Assembly (NCBI GenBank): GCA_032027165.1
Contig: JAVSMO010000001.1
Location: 2,172,204 to 2,211,741, forward strand
Source: Denitratisoma sp.
GTDB taxonomy: Bacteria; Pseudomonadota; Gammaproteobacteria; Burkholderiales; Rhodocyclaceae
DNA length: 39,538 nucleotides
Direction of reading: 5' to 3'
In this document: in pieces, positions 1 to 8,010 of the stretch
Position numbering within the stretch: the stretch's first letter is position 1
How the letters are laid out: the number at the start of each line of letters is the position of its first letter
Notes under the pieces: model-generated
The model's database searches: none
Told to the model about the DNA's origin: nothing
What the model saw: only the letters and a program-made list of their open reading frames with translations
Position numbers and translations under genes: made by a program

Positions 1-123
1 GCGGGGCCGCCGGAACTGGTGGCGCAGCTGTCCGCCAGCCACACCGGCCGCTACCTGAAGCCGCTGCTGGAAGCGCAGGCCCGACGCAAGCAACCCGCCC
101 GCGCCGCCGCGCGCGCCGACTGA
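1..123 (+). CDS. uvrA: UvrA, C-terminal end (partial)
   Basis: This is the last 40 codons of an open frame that enters from the left edge and stops at TGA 121-123. The visible residues include a GPPELV stretch followed by SHTGRYLK, the characteristic C-terminal end of the UvrA excinuclease ATPase, which in this family follows the last ABC signature and Walker B region. UvrA is the damage-recognition subunit of nucleotide excision repair and loads UvrB. The tail is rich in Ala, Arg and Lys. Everything upstream lies outside the window, so domain integrity cannot be judged. The next gene starts 11 bases after the stop, suggesting co-transcription. Confidence 0.88.
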   Translation, partial: AGPPELVAQLSASHTGRYLKPLLEAQARRKQPARAAARAD

Positions 124-134
124 AAGGAAACCCC

Positions 135-557
135 ATGACCGAACCGCAGCCCACGCGCAACGCACTGGAAGCCCTGCTGCAGGAATTCCACGAGGGCAAA
201 CTGGAGCCGGAGGAATTCGCCCGGCGCCTGCTCGACGTGCAGGTCTTCATGCCGGTGAAGGACGAGAAGCACGCCATCGCCGGCTTCCAGGCCTCGACCA
301 AGGCCGAGCCGCTGGTCGTGGAGGACGGTGGGGGCAACAGCATCCTGGTGCTGTTTTCTTCGCCGGACCGCGCCCGCGATTTCCTCGCCGCCTTCCCCGG
401 CTACGGCGGCGGCATGCTCACCGAGTTCTCCTGGCTGCTGCGCCGCATGGGCGCCGGCATCGCCATCGCCATCAATCCCGAGCAGACGCCCGGCTTCGAC
501 CTCGATCCTGAAATGGTCGCCATGGTCGCCGCTCTGCTGCCCGAAGAAGACCAGTAG
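135..557 (+). CDS. SseB N-terminal-domain protein
   Basis: This encodes a 140-residue soluble acidic protein without signal peptide or membrane segment. The start ATG follows an AAAGGAAA ribosome site. The N-terminal helix (NALEALLQEFHEGKLEPEEF) followed by strands with MPV and by GG.SILVLFSS, and the C-terminal INP..TPGFDLDPEMVA region, match the SseB N-terminal domain family, named for an E. coli gene linked to serine sensitivity whose biochemistry is unresolved. It is about half the length of E. coli SseB and consists of this one domain. It sits 11 bases after uvrA. No function is assigned beyond family membership. A copy of the dispersed AAAGTCAGTC word begins four bases after its stop. 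Confidence 0.6.
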   Translation: MTEPQPTRNALEALLQEFHEGKLEPEEFARRLLDVQVFMPVKDEKHAIAGFQASTKAEPLVVEDGGGNSILVLFSSPDRARDFLAAFPGYGGGMLTEFSWLLRRMGAGIAIAINPEQTPGFDLDPEMVAMVAALLPEEDQ

Positions 558-560
558 GCC

Positions 561-570
561 AAAGTCAGTC
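561..570 (+). repeat. Dispersed word AAAGTCAGTC, copy 1
   Basis: Exact AAAGTCAGTC four bases after the SseB-domain stop, in the short gap before the esterase gene. It is one of six copies in the window; see the finding on this word. Confidence 0.6.
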
Positions 571-633
571 TCCACGGCACGGCGGGAAGATCGCGATGAA
601 CCCGAATATCAACGAGCAGCGCAGGAAATGGCA

Positions 634-1266
634 ATGAGCCGCTGGCGCGCGCGCTTCGCCGCCGGCCTGCTGGCACTGCTCGCCGCCTGTCAGGCACAGA
701 AGGCCGAGCCGCTGCCGCCCGGCACGGTGGTGCTGGCGCTCGGCGACAGCATCACCGCCGGCTACGGCCTGGCGCCCGAACAGGCCTGGCCGGCCCTGCT
801 CGCCGAAAAGACCGGCTGGCAGATCGTCAACGGCGGCGTCAGCGGCGACAAGACCGGCGACGCCCTGGCGCGCCTGCCGGCGCTGATGGACGAGCACGCG
901 CCGAAGCTGGTGCTGGTCACGCTGGGCGGCAACGACATGCTGCGCAAGCTGCCGGAGGAACAGACACGCGGCAACCTGGCGCGCATCCTCGAGCTGGTCC
1001 GCGGCCGCAACGCCCAGCCCGTCCTGCTGGCGACGCCGAAACCGAGCGTGGCCGGCGTCGTCTTCCAGAACCTCGCGCCGCCGCCTTTCTATGCCGAAAT
1101 CGCCAAGGAACGGAAGGTGCCGCTGATCGCCGACGCGATACCGGAAGTGCTCTCCGATCCCGCGCTCAAGCTCGACCAGCTGCACCCCAACGCCGAGGGC
1201 CACCAGGCACTCGCCGGCAAGGCGTTTGACGCCCTGCGCAAGCTGGGGTACGTTCGCCCAAACTGA
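634..1266 (+). CDS. TesA-like SGNH lipoprotein esterase
   Basis: This is a 210-residue SGNH/GDSL hydrolase related to TesA (lysophospholipase L1, acyl-CoA thioesterase I, arylesterase), which cleaves acyl esters and thioesters in the periplasm. Block I is GDSIT at residues 37-41 (nucleophile Ser39), block III is GGND at 98-101, and the C-terminal DQLHPN supplies the Asp-His pair. The N-terminus is a lipoprotein signal (LLALLAAC, Cys19), so it is probably membrane-anchored rather than freely periplasmic. I chose ATG 634 because AGGA at 623-626 is correctly spaced for it, while the ATG at 628 is too close; the frame is open further upstream but has no better site. It precedes the MlaF-type ATPase by 14 bases. 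Substrate cannot be read from sequence. Confidence 0.85.
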   Translation: MSRWRARFAAGLLALLAACQAQKAEPLPPGTVVLALGDSITAGYGLAPEQAWPALLAEKTGWQIVNGGVSGDKTGDALARLPALMDEHAPKLVLVTLGGNDMLRKLPEEQTRGNLARILELVRGRNAQPVLLATPKPSVAGVVFQNLAPPPFYAEIAKERKVPLIADAIPEVLSDPALKLDQLHPNAEGHQALAGKAFDALRKLGYVRPN

Positions 1267-1280
1267 ACACGGAAGCCGCC

Positions 1281-2090
1281 ATGCCAGACAAGCAGGACAG
1301 CCTGATCGAGATTTCGAATCTCAAGTTTTCCTACAACAGCCTCGATGTGCTGAAAGGCCTCGACCTCGACGTGCCGCGCGGCAAGGTGGTGGCCATCCTC
1401 GGCGCCAGCGGCTGCGGCAAGACCACCCTGCTCAGGCTGATCGGCGGCCAATTGCGGCCGGCCGACGGCCACGTCAAGGTCGAAGGCAAGGTCATCCACG
1501 AGCTGGACACCGACGCGCTCTACGAGATGCGCCGCAAGATGGGCATGATGTTCCAGCAGGGCGGCCTGTTCACCGACATCTCGACCTTCGAGAACATCGC
1601 CTTCCCGATGCGCGAGCGCACCAACCTGCCCGACGAGCTGATCCACGACATGGTCCTGATGAAGCTGCACTCGGTCGGCCTGCGCGGCGCGCACGGACTG
1701 ATGCCGAGCGAGCTCTCCGGCGGCATGGCGCGCCGCGTCGCCCTGGCGCGTGCCATCGCCATCGATCCCCTGCTGATCATGTACGACGAGCCGTTCTCGG
1801 GGCTGGACCCGATCTCGCTCACCCAGATCGGCAACCTGATCCGCGGCCTCAACGACGCCCTCGGCGTCACCTCCATCGTCGTCACCTACGACGTCGCCGA
1901 ATCGCTCAAGGTGGTCGACTATGCCTACTTCATCTCCGACGGCAAGGTCGTCGCCAAGGGCACGCCCGACGAGATACGCGCCTCGACCGACCCCTTCGTG
2001 CGCCAGTTCGTCGACGGCCTCGCCGACGGCCCGGTGGCCTTCCACATGCCGGGCAGGCCGCTGGCTGACGACCTTGCCCTTGCAGGCTAG
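1281..2090 (+). CDS. mlaF: MlaF-type ABC ATPase (orphan)
   Basis: This 269-residue ABC ATPase belongs to the MlaF/Ttg2A group that powers phospholipid trafficking between inner and outer membranes. Walker A is GASGCGKTT (41-49), the Q-loop is FQQGGLF near 91, the signature is LSGGMARR (145-152) and Walker B with its glutamate is LLIMYDEP (164-171). The GGMARR signature and the C-terminal RQFVDGL stretch are MlaF-specific. Two oddities stand out. The usual partner genes mlaE, mlaD, mlaC and mlaB do not follow; a lipid methyltransferase comes next after 130 bases. The switch histidine of the H-loop, normally VTHD in this family, reads VTYD (Tyr203, codon TAC 1887-1889). It may be a specialised paralogue or the ATPase for a permease encoded elsewhere. 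Confidence 0.82.
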   Translation: MPDKQDSLIEISNLKFSYNSLDVLKGLDLDVPRGKVVAILGASGCGKTTLLRLIGGQLRPADGHVKVEGKVIHELDTDALYEMRRKMGMMFQQGGLFTDISTFENIAFPMRERTNLPDELIHDMVLMKLHSVGLRGAHGLMPSELSGGMARRVALARAIAIDPLLIMYDEPFSGLDPISLTQIGNLIRGLNDALGVTSIVVTYDVAESLKVVDYAYFISDGKVVAKGTPDEIRASTDPFVRQFVDGLADGPVAFHMPGRPLADDLALAG

Positions 2091-2123
2091 CCGACCTTAA
2101 CGTTCCCGCCCGTATTGCCAAGG

Positions 2124-2163
2124 CCGCCGTCCGGCGGATGGGCCGGCCGACTTCCGTTTTTTT
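2124..2163 (+). terminator. Possible terminator after mlaF
   Basis: A GC-rich stretch able to fold (CCGCC 2124-2128 with GGCGG 2133-2137, then a self-complementary GGCCGGCC) precedes seven T's at 2157-2163. The hairpin and the T-run are not tightly joined, so this is only a weak candidate. Confidence 0.3.
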
Positions 2164-2220
2164 CGCCGCTACGCCTTTATCATTGCGCATTCCAAAGCGA
2201 ACGGCCGACAACACCTGCCC

Positions 2221-2841
2221 ATGAAGTCCATCACCCAAGAAAACGTCATCAGCACCTACCGGTTTTACGCACCGATCTACGACAGGCTGTTCGGCGCCAT
2301 TCTGGAGCCCGGCCGGCGCGCCCTCTCCGACACCGTCCGTTCGTTGCGTCCTGCGTCGATCCTGGAAATGGGCGTGGGCACCGGCCTGACCCTGGGACGC
2401 TACCCCTCCACCGCAAACGTTACCGGCATCGACATATCCCCCGAGATGCTGGAACTGGCACGCCAACGCGTCGCGCAGATGCCGGATCGCCATATCCGGC
2501 TGCAGGCCATGGATGCCGAGGCCCTGGATTTCCCTGACGGTTCCTTCGACTGCGTAACGCTGCCTTATGTGCTTTCCGTAACACCGAATCCGGACCGCCT
2601 GATCGCCGAAACGCGCCGGGTCTGCCGCAAGGGCGGAACCATCGTCATCCTCAACCATTTCAGCGGCAGCCGCTTCTGGTGGCTGCTGGAGCGTGTCGTG
2701 CGGCCGATGGCCGACCGTATCGGCTTCCGCTCCGATTTCAGCTACGACGAGCAAATACTCGCACACGGCTGGCAGGTGGCCTCGGTGCAGCCGGTCAATT
2801 TCCTGGGCTTGTCGAAGCTGGTGGCGATCCGGAATGTCTGA
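2221..2841 (+). CDS. PmtA-like phospholipid N-methyltransferase
   Basis: This is a 206-residue class I SAM-dependent methyltransferase. The glycine-rich SAM loop is LEMGVGTGLTLG (48-59), followed by an acidic loop GIDISPEMLELAR. The N-terminal YRFYAPIYDRLFG and overall size resemble the Rhodobacter-type phosphatidylethanolamine N-methyltransferases, which methylate PE stepwise towards phosphatidylcholine at the cytoplasmic membrane face. Similarity to UbiE/COQ5 enzymes is general, so substrate assignment is inference. The neighbourhood is lipid-related: an MlaF-type ATPase before it and a membrane sulfatase-fold enzyme after it that starts eight bases before this stop, implying translational coupling. 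No convincing Pho box was found in the 130-base upstream gap. Confidence 0.7.
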   Translation: MKSITQENVISTYRFYAPIYDRLFGAILEPGRRALSDTVRSLRPASILEMGVGTGLTLGRYPSTANVTGIDISPEMLELARQRVAQMPDRHIRLQAMDAEALDFPDGSFDCVTLPYVLSVTPNPDRLIAETRRVCRKGGTIVILNHFSGSRFWWLLERVVRPMADRIGFRSDFSYDEQILAHGWQVASVQPVNFLGLSKLVAIRNV

Positions 2842-4693
2842 ACGTCCCTGGCGCTCGCTGTTCCTCCGGCTCGGGTCGGAGATGACGCTCTGGTATTGCC
2901 TGCCGATCGCCTTCCTGGCGGTCTACGTCACGCGCTATGCCGCCCCCGCCGCCGCCATCCTGCCCCACCTCCAGCTCATCGCACTTGCCTTGCTCGCGCT
3001 GGCAATGCTGCGGCTGGCCGCGGACCGCTGGCTGCCCGGCATGGCCGCCCGCCTGCTGAGCGCATCGCTGGCCGCCAGCCTGGCGGCTTCCCTGCTGCTC
3101 TACTATGGCCTGACCATCATCGGCCTCGACTCGTGGGGGAGGGTCATCTCCTGGAGCCTGATCACCACCTATGCCGCCCAGGCGCTGGACCTGGCGGCCT
3201 CGCTCGGGCTGTCAACGACGGCAATCCTGGTCGGGGCCGGCTGCGCCTATGTCGCGCTGATGATTCTGGCATTTCTCTACCTGGCGCGCTTCGACTGGGT
3301 GCCCCTGCTGGCGCGGCGCCTCTCCGGCAGCATTCTCGCCCTCACCACCGCCGCCGGTTCCGGCACTGTCGCCATCGGCGTTTACGAATTTTCCGCGGGG
3401 CCCTGGATTCCGCAGGCCGAACCGGTCAGCCTGACTTTCTTCCCGCGCGAGGCGACGCGCACCTTCCAAAGCCAGGCCATCGACAGTGCCGAGGCGGCGA
3501 AGCGAGACAAGCTGGAGGACGCCGCCCGCGCCGCCTACCAGCCGAATCCGGCTGCAACCCGCCGCAACGTGATCCTGATCGTGGTCGACGCGCTGCGGCC
3601 GGACCACATGGGCGTGAACGGCTACGAACGGGAAACCACGCCGAACCTGAGCCGGCTGGCCAAGGCCGGCTTGGTGCGCAACATCGGTGCCGCGCATGCC
3701 TCCTGCAGCGAATCCTCCTGCGGACTGTTAAGCCTGGCCAGCTCGAAGTACGTGCATCAATTCTCCTCGCGGCCCTTCACCCTGCAGCAGGTGCTGGTGC
3801 AGCACGGCTACCGCATCCACATGATCCTCGGCGGCGACCACACCAATTTCTATGGCCTCAGGGAATCCTACGGCAAGGTTGACAGCTATTTCGACGGCTC
3901 GTCGGCGCAGGGCTACTACATGAACGACGACCGGCTGGTCAGCGACCACCTGGCCGGCTTTGCATCCTGGGACGGAACGCCCGTCATGATGCAGTTTCAC
4001 CTGATGTCGGCCCACCCGCTGGGCAAGCGCCACCCTGACGCCCTGCGCTACCAGCCGGTGACGAATTACGCCAGAACCGGCGTGCGCAACGGGCTCGACG
4101 GCCCCAGCGCAGGCACCATGAATTTTTACGACAACGGAGTGATCCAGGTCGATATCGCCATCGCCAGCCTTCTGGACATCCTCGGCCGCAAGGGTTACCT
4201 GCGCGAAGCCCTGGTCGTGATCACCGCCGACCACGGCGAACATTTGGGCGAGCACGGCACCTTCGGGCATGGCAACAGCGTGGACGAACCCGCCCTGCGG
4301 GTGCCGCTGCTGTTCCTGTCCTATGGCTACCGGCCGTCCGCGCCGTTCGCCGGCAAGCGCATGGCCGCCCAGGTGGACATCGCCCCCACCATCCTGGCCG
4401 AACTCGGCATGCCGATACCGGCGACCTGGGTCGGGCAGCCGCTGCAGCAACCCGGACTGGCGCCTTTCAGTTTCTTCCAGCAAGGCGCCAAGGTCGGGCT
4501 GGTGGACCACCGGCAACCGGGACGGCCATGGAAATACTGGATCGATGCCAGAACCAGCGTCGAGCATGCCTACGACCTGGGCGCCGATCCTGCGGAGAAC
4601 CGGAACGCCATCGATGCCGTCGCGGCTGAACTCAAGCAGGAATGGCGGCTGCACGTTCTTCCGGGGGCGGCGCAGTCGTTTTCCAGGCTTTGA
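2834..4693 (+). CDS. Membrane sulfatase/phosphoethanolamine-transferase-fold enzyme
   Basis: This 619-residue protein has about five hydrophobic segments in residues 17-185 and then an extracytoplasmic alkaline-phosphatase-superfamily domain. Metal-binding landmarks are present: VVDALRPD (250-257), DHGEHLGEHG (466-475) and FGHGNS just after. The nucleophile position aligns to C291 in the run C-S-E-S-S-C; the Pro and Arg of the sulfatase CxPxR motif are missing, so formylglycine-generating enzyme would not be expected to recognise it. It may be a hydrolase or a phospho-head-group transferase rather than a sulfatase. The start is ATG 2834, overlapping the methyltransferase end by eight bases; the longer open frame would run deep into that gene. 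Coupling suggests a shared lipid or envelope substrate. Confidence 0.72.
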   Translation: MSERPWRSLFLRLGSEMTLWYCLPIAFLAVYVTRYAAPAAAILPHLQLIALALLALAMLRLAADRWLPGMAARLLSASLAASLAASLLLYYGLTIIGLDSWGRVISWSLITTYAAQALDLAASLGLSTTAILVGAGCAYVALMILAFLYLARFDWVPLLARRLSGSILALTTAAGSGTVAIGVYEFSAGPWIPQAEPVSLTFFPREATRTFQSQAIDSAEAAKRDKLEDAARAAYQPNPAATRRNVILIVVDALRPDHMGVNGYERETTPNLSRLAKAGLVRNIGAAHASCSESSCGLLSLASSKYVHQFSSRPFTLQQVLVQHGYRIHMILGGDHTNFYGLRESYGKVDSYFDGSSAQGYYMNDDRLVSDHLAGFASWDGTPVMMQFHLMSAHPLGKRHPDALRYQPVTNYARTGVRNGLDGPSAGTMNFYDNGVIQVDIAIASLLDILGRKGYLREALVVITADHGEHLGEHGTFGHGNSVDEPALRVPLLFLSYGYRPSAPFAGKRMAAQVDIAPTILAELGMPIPATWVGQPLQQPGLAPFSFFQQGAKVGLVDHRQPGRPWKYWIDARTSVEHAYDLGADPAENRNAIDAVAAELKQEWRLHVLPGAAQSFSRL

Positions 4694-4746
4694 GAAGTGC
4701 CTGGCGAACGGAACCGCCCCGTCCGGCTGGGCCGGCTTGCGAAATG

Positions 4747-4778
4747 AAAAAAGCCAACCCGTGCGGGTTGGCTTTTTT
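4747..4778. terminator. Bidirectional rho-independent terminator
   Basis: Perfect 8-bp stem GCCAACCC (4753-4760) / GGGTTGGC (4765-4772) with a four-base loop, flanked by six A's on the left and six T's on the right. It can end transcription both from the sulfatase-fold gene (+) and from the tRNA (-), whose 3' end is eight bases away. Confidence 0.93.
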
Positions 4779-4785
4779 CTGCATC

Positions 4786-4861
<76 letters not shown>

Positions 4862-4875
4862 CGAAAGAGGGGCGG

Positions 4876-4881
4876 ATTATA
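4876..4881 (-). promoter_or_regulatory. -10 element of the tRNA-Ala promoter
   Basis: A perfect TATAAT on the minus strand ends 14 bases before the mature tRNA 5' end, placing the transcription start near 4869. It is followed by CCGCCCC, a GC-rich discriminator of the kind that makes stable-RNA promoters sensitive to ppGpp. No good -35 hexamer is visible at 17 bp. Confidence 0.7.
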
Positions 4882-4906
4882 GCCGGTTTTGGGGGCTGGC
4901 CGCCAG

Positions 4907-5899
4907 TCAGGTCTCGTCATCCTCGCCCGAGCCGGCGGCGGCCCGGCGCAGGCGGTCGTTGACGGCCAGCCAGGCCTCGCCGGCGGGCGGCTGCTGGACG
5001 AGGATGCGGACGCAGCCGAGGGCATCCAGTTCGCGCAGGCTGGCGTAGAGGTCGTGGGCGAAGCCGGCCGGCTCGGCGGGCGACTGCTTCCAACTGACGA
5101 GTTCGTGGCTGATGGCCTGCGCCGTCGGCGCCAGTACGGCCACCTTTTCGCCCGCCACCAAGGCATTGCGCAGGGCGAAGAGCAGGCCGTCGGAAGACAC
5201 CAGCTGCAGCGGCGTGCGCGGCGCGTAGTGGGCCTCCAGCGAGCCCGACACGCGCGGCGCATCCGCCTGCGGCGCGGCCGTCTCGGGCGCGCGGCCGAGC
5301 ACACGGGCGATGTCGGCCGCGCCGACCGCGCCGGGCCGCAGCAGCACCGGCACGCCGCGCGACAGATCCAGGATGGTCGATTCGATGCCCACCGCGCAGG
5401 CGCCGCCGTCGAGCACCAGCGGCACGCGGCCGCCGAGCTCCTCGCGCACGTGGGCGGCGGTGGTCGGGCTGATGCGGCCGAAGCGGTTGGCGGAAGGCGC
5501 GGCCAGTCCACCCCCATTCGCGCCGCCGAAGGCGGCGAGCAGCTCCAGCGCCAGCGGATGGTTCGGCACGCGCAGGCCCACCGTGTCCTGGCCGCCGGTG
5601 ACGGCATCCGGCACCTGCGGCTGGCGCTTGAGGATCAGGGTGAGCGGGCCGGGCCAGAAGGCCGCGGCGAGCTTTTCTGCTTCCGGAGGAACCTCGCGCG
5701 TCCAGCACGGGAGGTGTTCTGCGGAGGGCAGATGCACGATCAGGGGGTGGTCGGCCGGGCGGCCCTTGGCGGCGAAGATCTTCGCCACGGCAGCGGCATT
5801 GCCGGCGTCGGCGCCGAGGCCGTAGACGGTTTCGGTGGGAAAGGCGACGAGCTCGCCCGCGCGCAGCAATGCGACCGCCTGCGCGATCTCATACCGCAT
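4907..5899 (-). CDS. Threonylcarbamoyl-AMP synthase (Sua5 type)
   Basis: This 330-residue protein makes threonylcarbamoyl-AMP from threonine, bicarbonate and ATP, the first step of the t6A37 modification of ANN-decoding tRNAs. The YrdC fold is clear: VAFPTETVYGLGADA near the start, AKGRPADHPLIVHL, and SANRFGRISPTTA. A C-terminal Sua5 domain follows, with its linker before GSLEAHYAPRTPL, so it is the long two-domain form rather than the short TsaC form. I start it at ATG 5899 (MRYEIAQ); an earlier ATG (5911) and TTG (5932) are in frame, and none has a strong ribosome site. It is the last gene of the folD-purE-sua5 group. Confidence 0.9.
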   Translation of the reverse strand: MRYEIAQAVALLRAGELVAFPTETVYGLGADAGNAAAVAKIFAAKGRPADHPLIVHLPSAEHLPCWTREVPPEAEKLAAAFWPGPLTLILKRQPQVPDAVTGGQDTVGLRVPNHPLALELLAAFGGANGGGLAAPSANRFGRISPTTAAHVREELGGRVPLVLDGGACAVGIESTILDLSRGVPVLLRPGAVGAADIARVLGRAPETAAPQADAPRVSGSLEAHYAPRTPLQLVSSDGLLFALRNALVAGEKVAVLAPTAQAISHELVSWKQSPAEPAGFAHDLYASLRELDALGCVRILVQQPPAGEAWLAVNDRLRRAAAGSGEDDET

Positions 5900-5931
5900 C
5901 GCACTGGCCATGGATGATGGGCGCCGCGGCA

Positions 5932-5941
5932 AAAGTCAGTC
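5932..5941 (+). repeat. Dispersed word AAAGTCAGTC, copy 2
   Basis: Exact copy, preceded by an extra A, in the short gap between purE and sua5. See the finding on this word. Confidence 0.6.
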
Positions 5942-5967
5942 TGCGCAACACGGCGCCTGGGGGCGGA

Positions 5968-6462
5968 TCAGACCGCAGGCAGCGTCTTTGCCAGAACTTT
6001 CTCGGTCTGGCTGACGCGGAACTCGCTGAGTTTCTTCGCCAGCTCCGGATCGGAGAGCGCCAGCATGGCGACGGCGAACAGCGCGGCGTTGGTGGCGCCG
6101 GCCTCGCCGATGGCGAAGGTGGCGACGGGAATGCCGCCCGGCATCTGCACCATCGCCAGCAGCGAATCCAGCCCTTGCAGGTGCTTGGAAGGCATCGGCA
6201 CGGCGAGCACCGGCAGCTCGGTTTTCGCCGCCAGCACGCCGGCGAGGTGGGCGGCGGCGCCGGCGGCGCCGATCAGCACCTTGATGCCGCGCCCGGCCGC
6301 CATGCTGGCGTAGTCGAGCGCCGCGTCGGGCGTGCGGTGGGCGGACAGCACCTTGGCTTCGTGGGGAACGCCGAAGCTCTTCAGCGTCTCGGCGCAGGCC
6401 TTCATGATGGGCCAGTCGGAATCCGAGCCCATGACGATGCCGACGAGGGGATGCTTGACCAT
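5968..6462 (-). CDS. purE: N5-carboxyaminoimidazole ribonucleotide mutase
   Basis: This is 164-residue class I PurE, which moves the carboxyl group of N5-CAIR to C4 to give CAIR in purine synthesis. Family signatures are GIVMGSDSDWP near the N-terminus, SAHRTPD, and GAAGAAAHLAGVLA with PVLAVPM. The start has a strong AAGGAG site. It lies 13 bases after folD, a sensible pairing because folate one-carbon units feed the same pathway. PurK, which makes the substrate N5-CAIR and usually sits beside purE, is not in the window; the following gene is sua5. Confidence 0.95.
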   Translation of the reverse strand: MVKHPLVGIVMGSDSDWPIMKACAETLKSFGVPHEAKVLSAHRTPDAALDYASMAAGRGIKVLIGAAGAAAHLAGVLAAKTELPVLAVPMPSKHLQGLDSLLAMVQMPGGIPVATFAIGEAGATNAALFAVAMLALSDPELAKKLSEFRVSQTEKVLAKTLPAV

Positions 6463-6475
6463 GTTTATCTCCTTT

Positions 6476-7330
6476 TTATTTGCCAGCAGCGCGATCCGCG
6501 CTCTCGATGGTGTTGGCGAGCAGCATGGTGATGGTCATCGGACCCACGCCGCCCGGCACCGGGGTGATGAGCGAAGCGACTTCCTTCGCCGATTCGAAAT
6601 CCACGTCGCCGCACAATTTTCCGTCCGGCAGGCGGTTGATGCCGACATCGATGACCACCGCGCCCGGCTTGACCATGTCGCCGGTGATCATCTTCGGCTT
6701 GCCCACCGCCGCCACCAGCACGTCGGCGCGGCGCGTATGGAATGCCAGGTCCTTCGTCTGCGAATGGCACACCGTGACGGTGGCGCTGGCAGCGATGAGC
6801 AGCAGCGTCATCGGCTTGCCGACGATGTTGCTGCGGCCGACCACCACCGCCTCCTTGCCGCGCAGCGAAATGCCTTCGGCGCTCAGCATCTCCATGACGC
6901 CGTAGGGCGTGCAGGAAATGAAGCGCGGGTTGCCCTGCGCCAGCAGGCCGACGTTCTCGGCGTGGAAGCCGTCGACATCCTTCTCCGCGGAAATGGCCTC
7001 CAGCACCTCGTCCTCGTCGAACTGCGGCGGCAGGGGCAGCTGTACCAGGATGCCGTGGATATTCGGGTCGGCGTTCAGGGCAGCGATCTTGTTGAGCACC
7101 TTCTCCGGCGGCGTGTCGGCGGGGAATTCGTATTTCTCGGAATGCACGCCGACCGCCTCGCAGGCCTTGATCTTGTTGCGCACGTACACCTGGGAGGCCG
7201 GGTTCTCGCCAACGAGGATCACGGCCAGGCCGGGCTGGCAGCCTTGGGCGGTGAGCTCGGCCGCGCGCTGGCGGAGGGATTCGCGGAGTTTCGCGGAAAG
7301 GGCGTTGCCGTCGAGGATCTTGGCGGTCAT
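6476..7330 (-). CDS. folD: Methylenetetrahydrofolate dehydrogenase/cyclohydrolase
   Basis: This 284-residue bifunctional enzyme oxidises 5,10-methylene-THF with NADP and hydrolyses the product to 10-formyl-THF. Visible features are [19 protein letters not shown] with the YxxxK catalytic pair, [14 protein letters not shown], the Rossmann segment [12 protein letters not shown] and the C-terminal [11 protein letters not shown]. Length is normal for the family and no key residue is missing. It heads a minus-strand group with purE and sua5, supplying one-carbon units for purines. Confidence 0.96.
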   Translation of the reverse strand: MTAKILDGNALSAKLRESLRQRAAELTAQGCQPGLAVILVGENPASQVYVRNKIKACEAVGVHSEKYEFPADTPPEKVLNKIAALNADPNIHGILVQLPLPPQFDEDEVLEAISAEKDVDGFHAENVGLLAQGNPRFISCTPYGVMEMLSAEGISLRGKEAVVVGRSNIVGKPMTLLLIAASATVTVCHSQTKDLAFHTRRADVLVAAVGKPKMITGDMVKPGAVVIDVGINRLPDGKLCGDVDFESAKEVASLITPVPGGVGPMTITMLLANTIESADRAAGK

Positions 7331-7348
7331 GGTGGCCTTGAAATGAAG

Positions 7349-7368
7349 GCGGAGCCCGGAGGCTCCGC
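7349..7368 (-). terminator. Stem-loop between iorB and folD
   Basis: A perfect 8-bp inverted repeat GCGGAGCC/GGCTCCGC with a CGGA loop lies in the 64-base gap after iorB. There is no T-run, so it may be a weak or Rho-assisted terminator or an mRNA-end stabiliser. Confidence 0.45.
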
Positions 7369-7394
7369 GGAATGGCGCTATTTTACACCGACGG

Positions 7395-8003
7395 TCAGGC
7401 TGGCACAGAGGCCTTCGCGGCCGCGGCGCGGCCGGCGGCGAAAGCCTTGCGGTTCGCCTCCACCACCTTCTCGCCCTTGCGCGCGAAGCGCTTGACGATA
7501 CAGTCGAGCAGCACCTCGGCCGAGAACGGCAGCTGGTCGGCGATGGCGCCGAGCATGACGGTGTTGCCCAGGCGCAGGTCGCCGAGGTCGCGCGCGATGG
7601 TGGCGGCGTCGAAGGACACCGTGCGCACGCCGCGCGACTTCATCTCGCCGATCGGGTCGTCCGGATACTTGAAGAGGCCGAGCTCGACCACGGGCGGCAC
7701 CAGGCGCGCGTCGTTCACCAGCGCCATGGCGCCGGGCTTGAGGTAGTGCGCCCAGCGCAGGGCTTCCGCCGCCTCGAAGCCGAGCAGCACGTCGGCGGTG
7801 CCCGGGGCGATCTGCGGCGAGAGCACCTTCGCGCCGAAGCGCAGGTGCGAGGTGACGACGCCGCCGCGCTGGCTCATGCCGGCGACCTCGGTCTTCTTGA
7901 CGTCGTGGCCTTCGGCGATGGCCGCCTCGGAGAGGATTTCGGTGGCCGTCATGACGCCCTGGCCGCCGATGCCGCAAACAAGGATATTGGTCGTGTTCGG
8001 CAT
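7395..8003 (-). CDS. iorB: Indolepyruvate:ferredoxin oxidoreductase beta subunit
   Basis: This 202-residue gamma-type subunit of a 2-oxoacid:ferredoxin oxidoreductase starts with [19 protein letters not shown], the diagnostic GxGGQG segment, and carries [12 protein letters not shown]. With IorA it converts aryl pyruvates (indolepyruvate, phenylpyruvate) plus CoA into aryl-acetyl-CoA, CO2 and reduced ferredoxin. The gene begins seven bases after iorA ends, so the two are one transcript. In denitrifying Rhodocyclales such enzymes serve anaerobic aromatic amino-acid breakdown; that role is inferred here, helped by the FNR-type site upstream of iorA. Confidence 0.93.
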   Translation of the reverse strand: MPNTTNILVCGIGGQGVMTATEILSEAAIAEGHDVKKTEVAGMSQRGGVVTSHLRFGAKVLSPQIAPGTADVLLGFEAAEALRWAHYLKPGAMALVNDARLVPPVVELGLFKYPDDPIGEMKSRGVRTVSFDAATIARDLGDLRLGNTVMLGAIADQLPFSAEVLLDCIVKRFARKGEKVVEANRKAFAAGRAAAAKASVPA

Positions 8004-8010
8004 GGTTTCC

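Noticed and set aside
2177..2194. Possible Pho box before the PmtA-like gene (CTTTATC-N4-CGCATTC)
   Set aside because: The units are 11 bp apart but match poorly, and the position 9 bp downstream holds CGGCCG, not a -10.
3428..3440. Seventh copy of the dispersed word (CCTGACTTTC)
   Set aside because: Differs from the nine-base core by one base and lies in the sulfatase-fold coding sequence; not counted.
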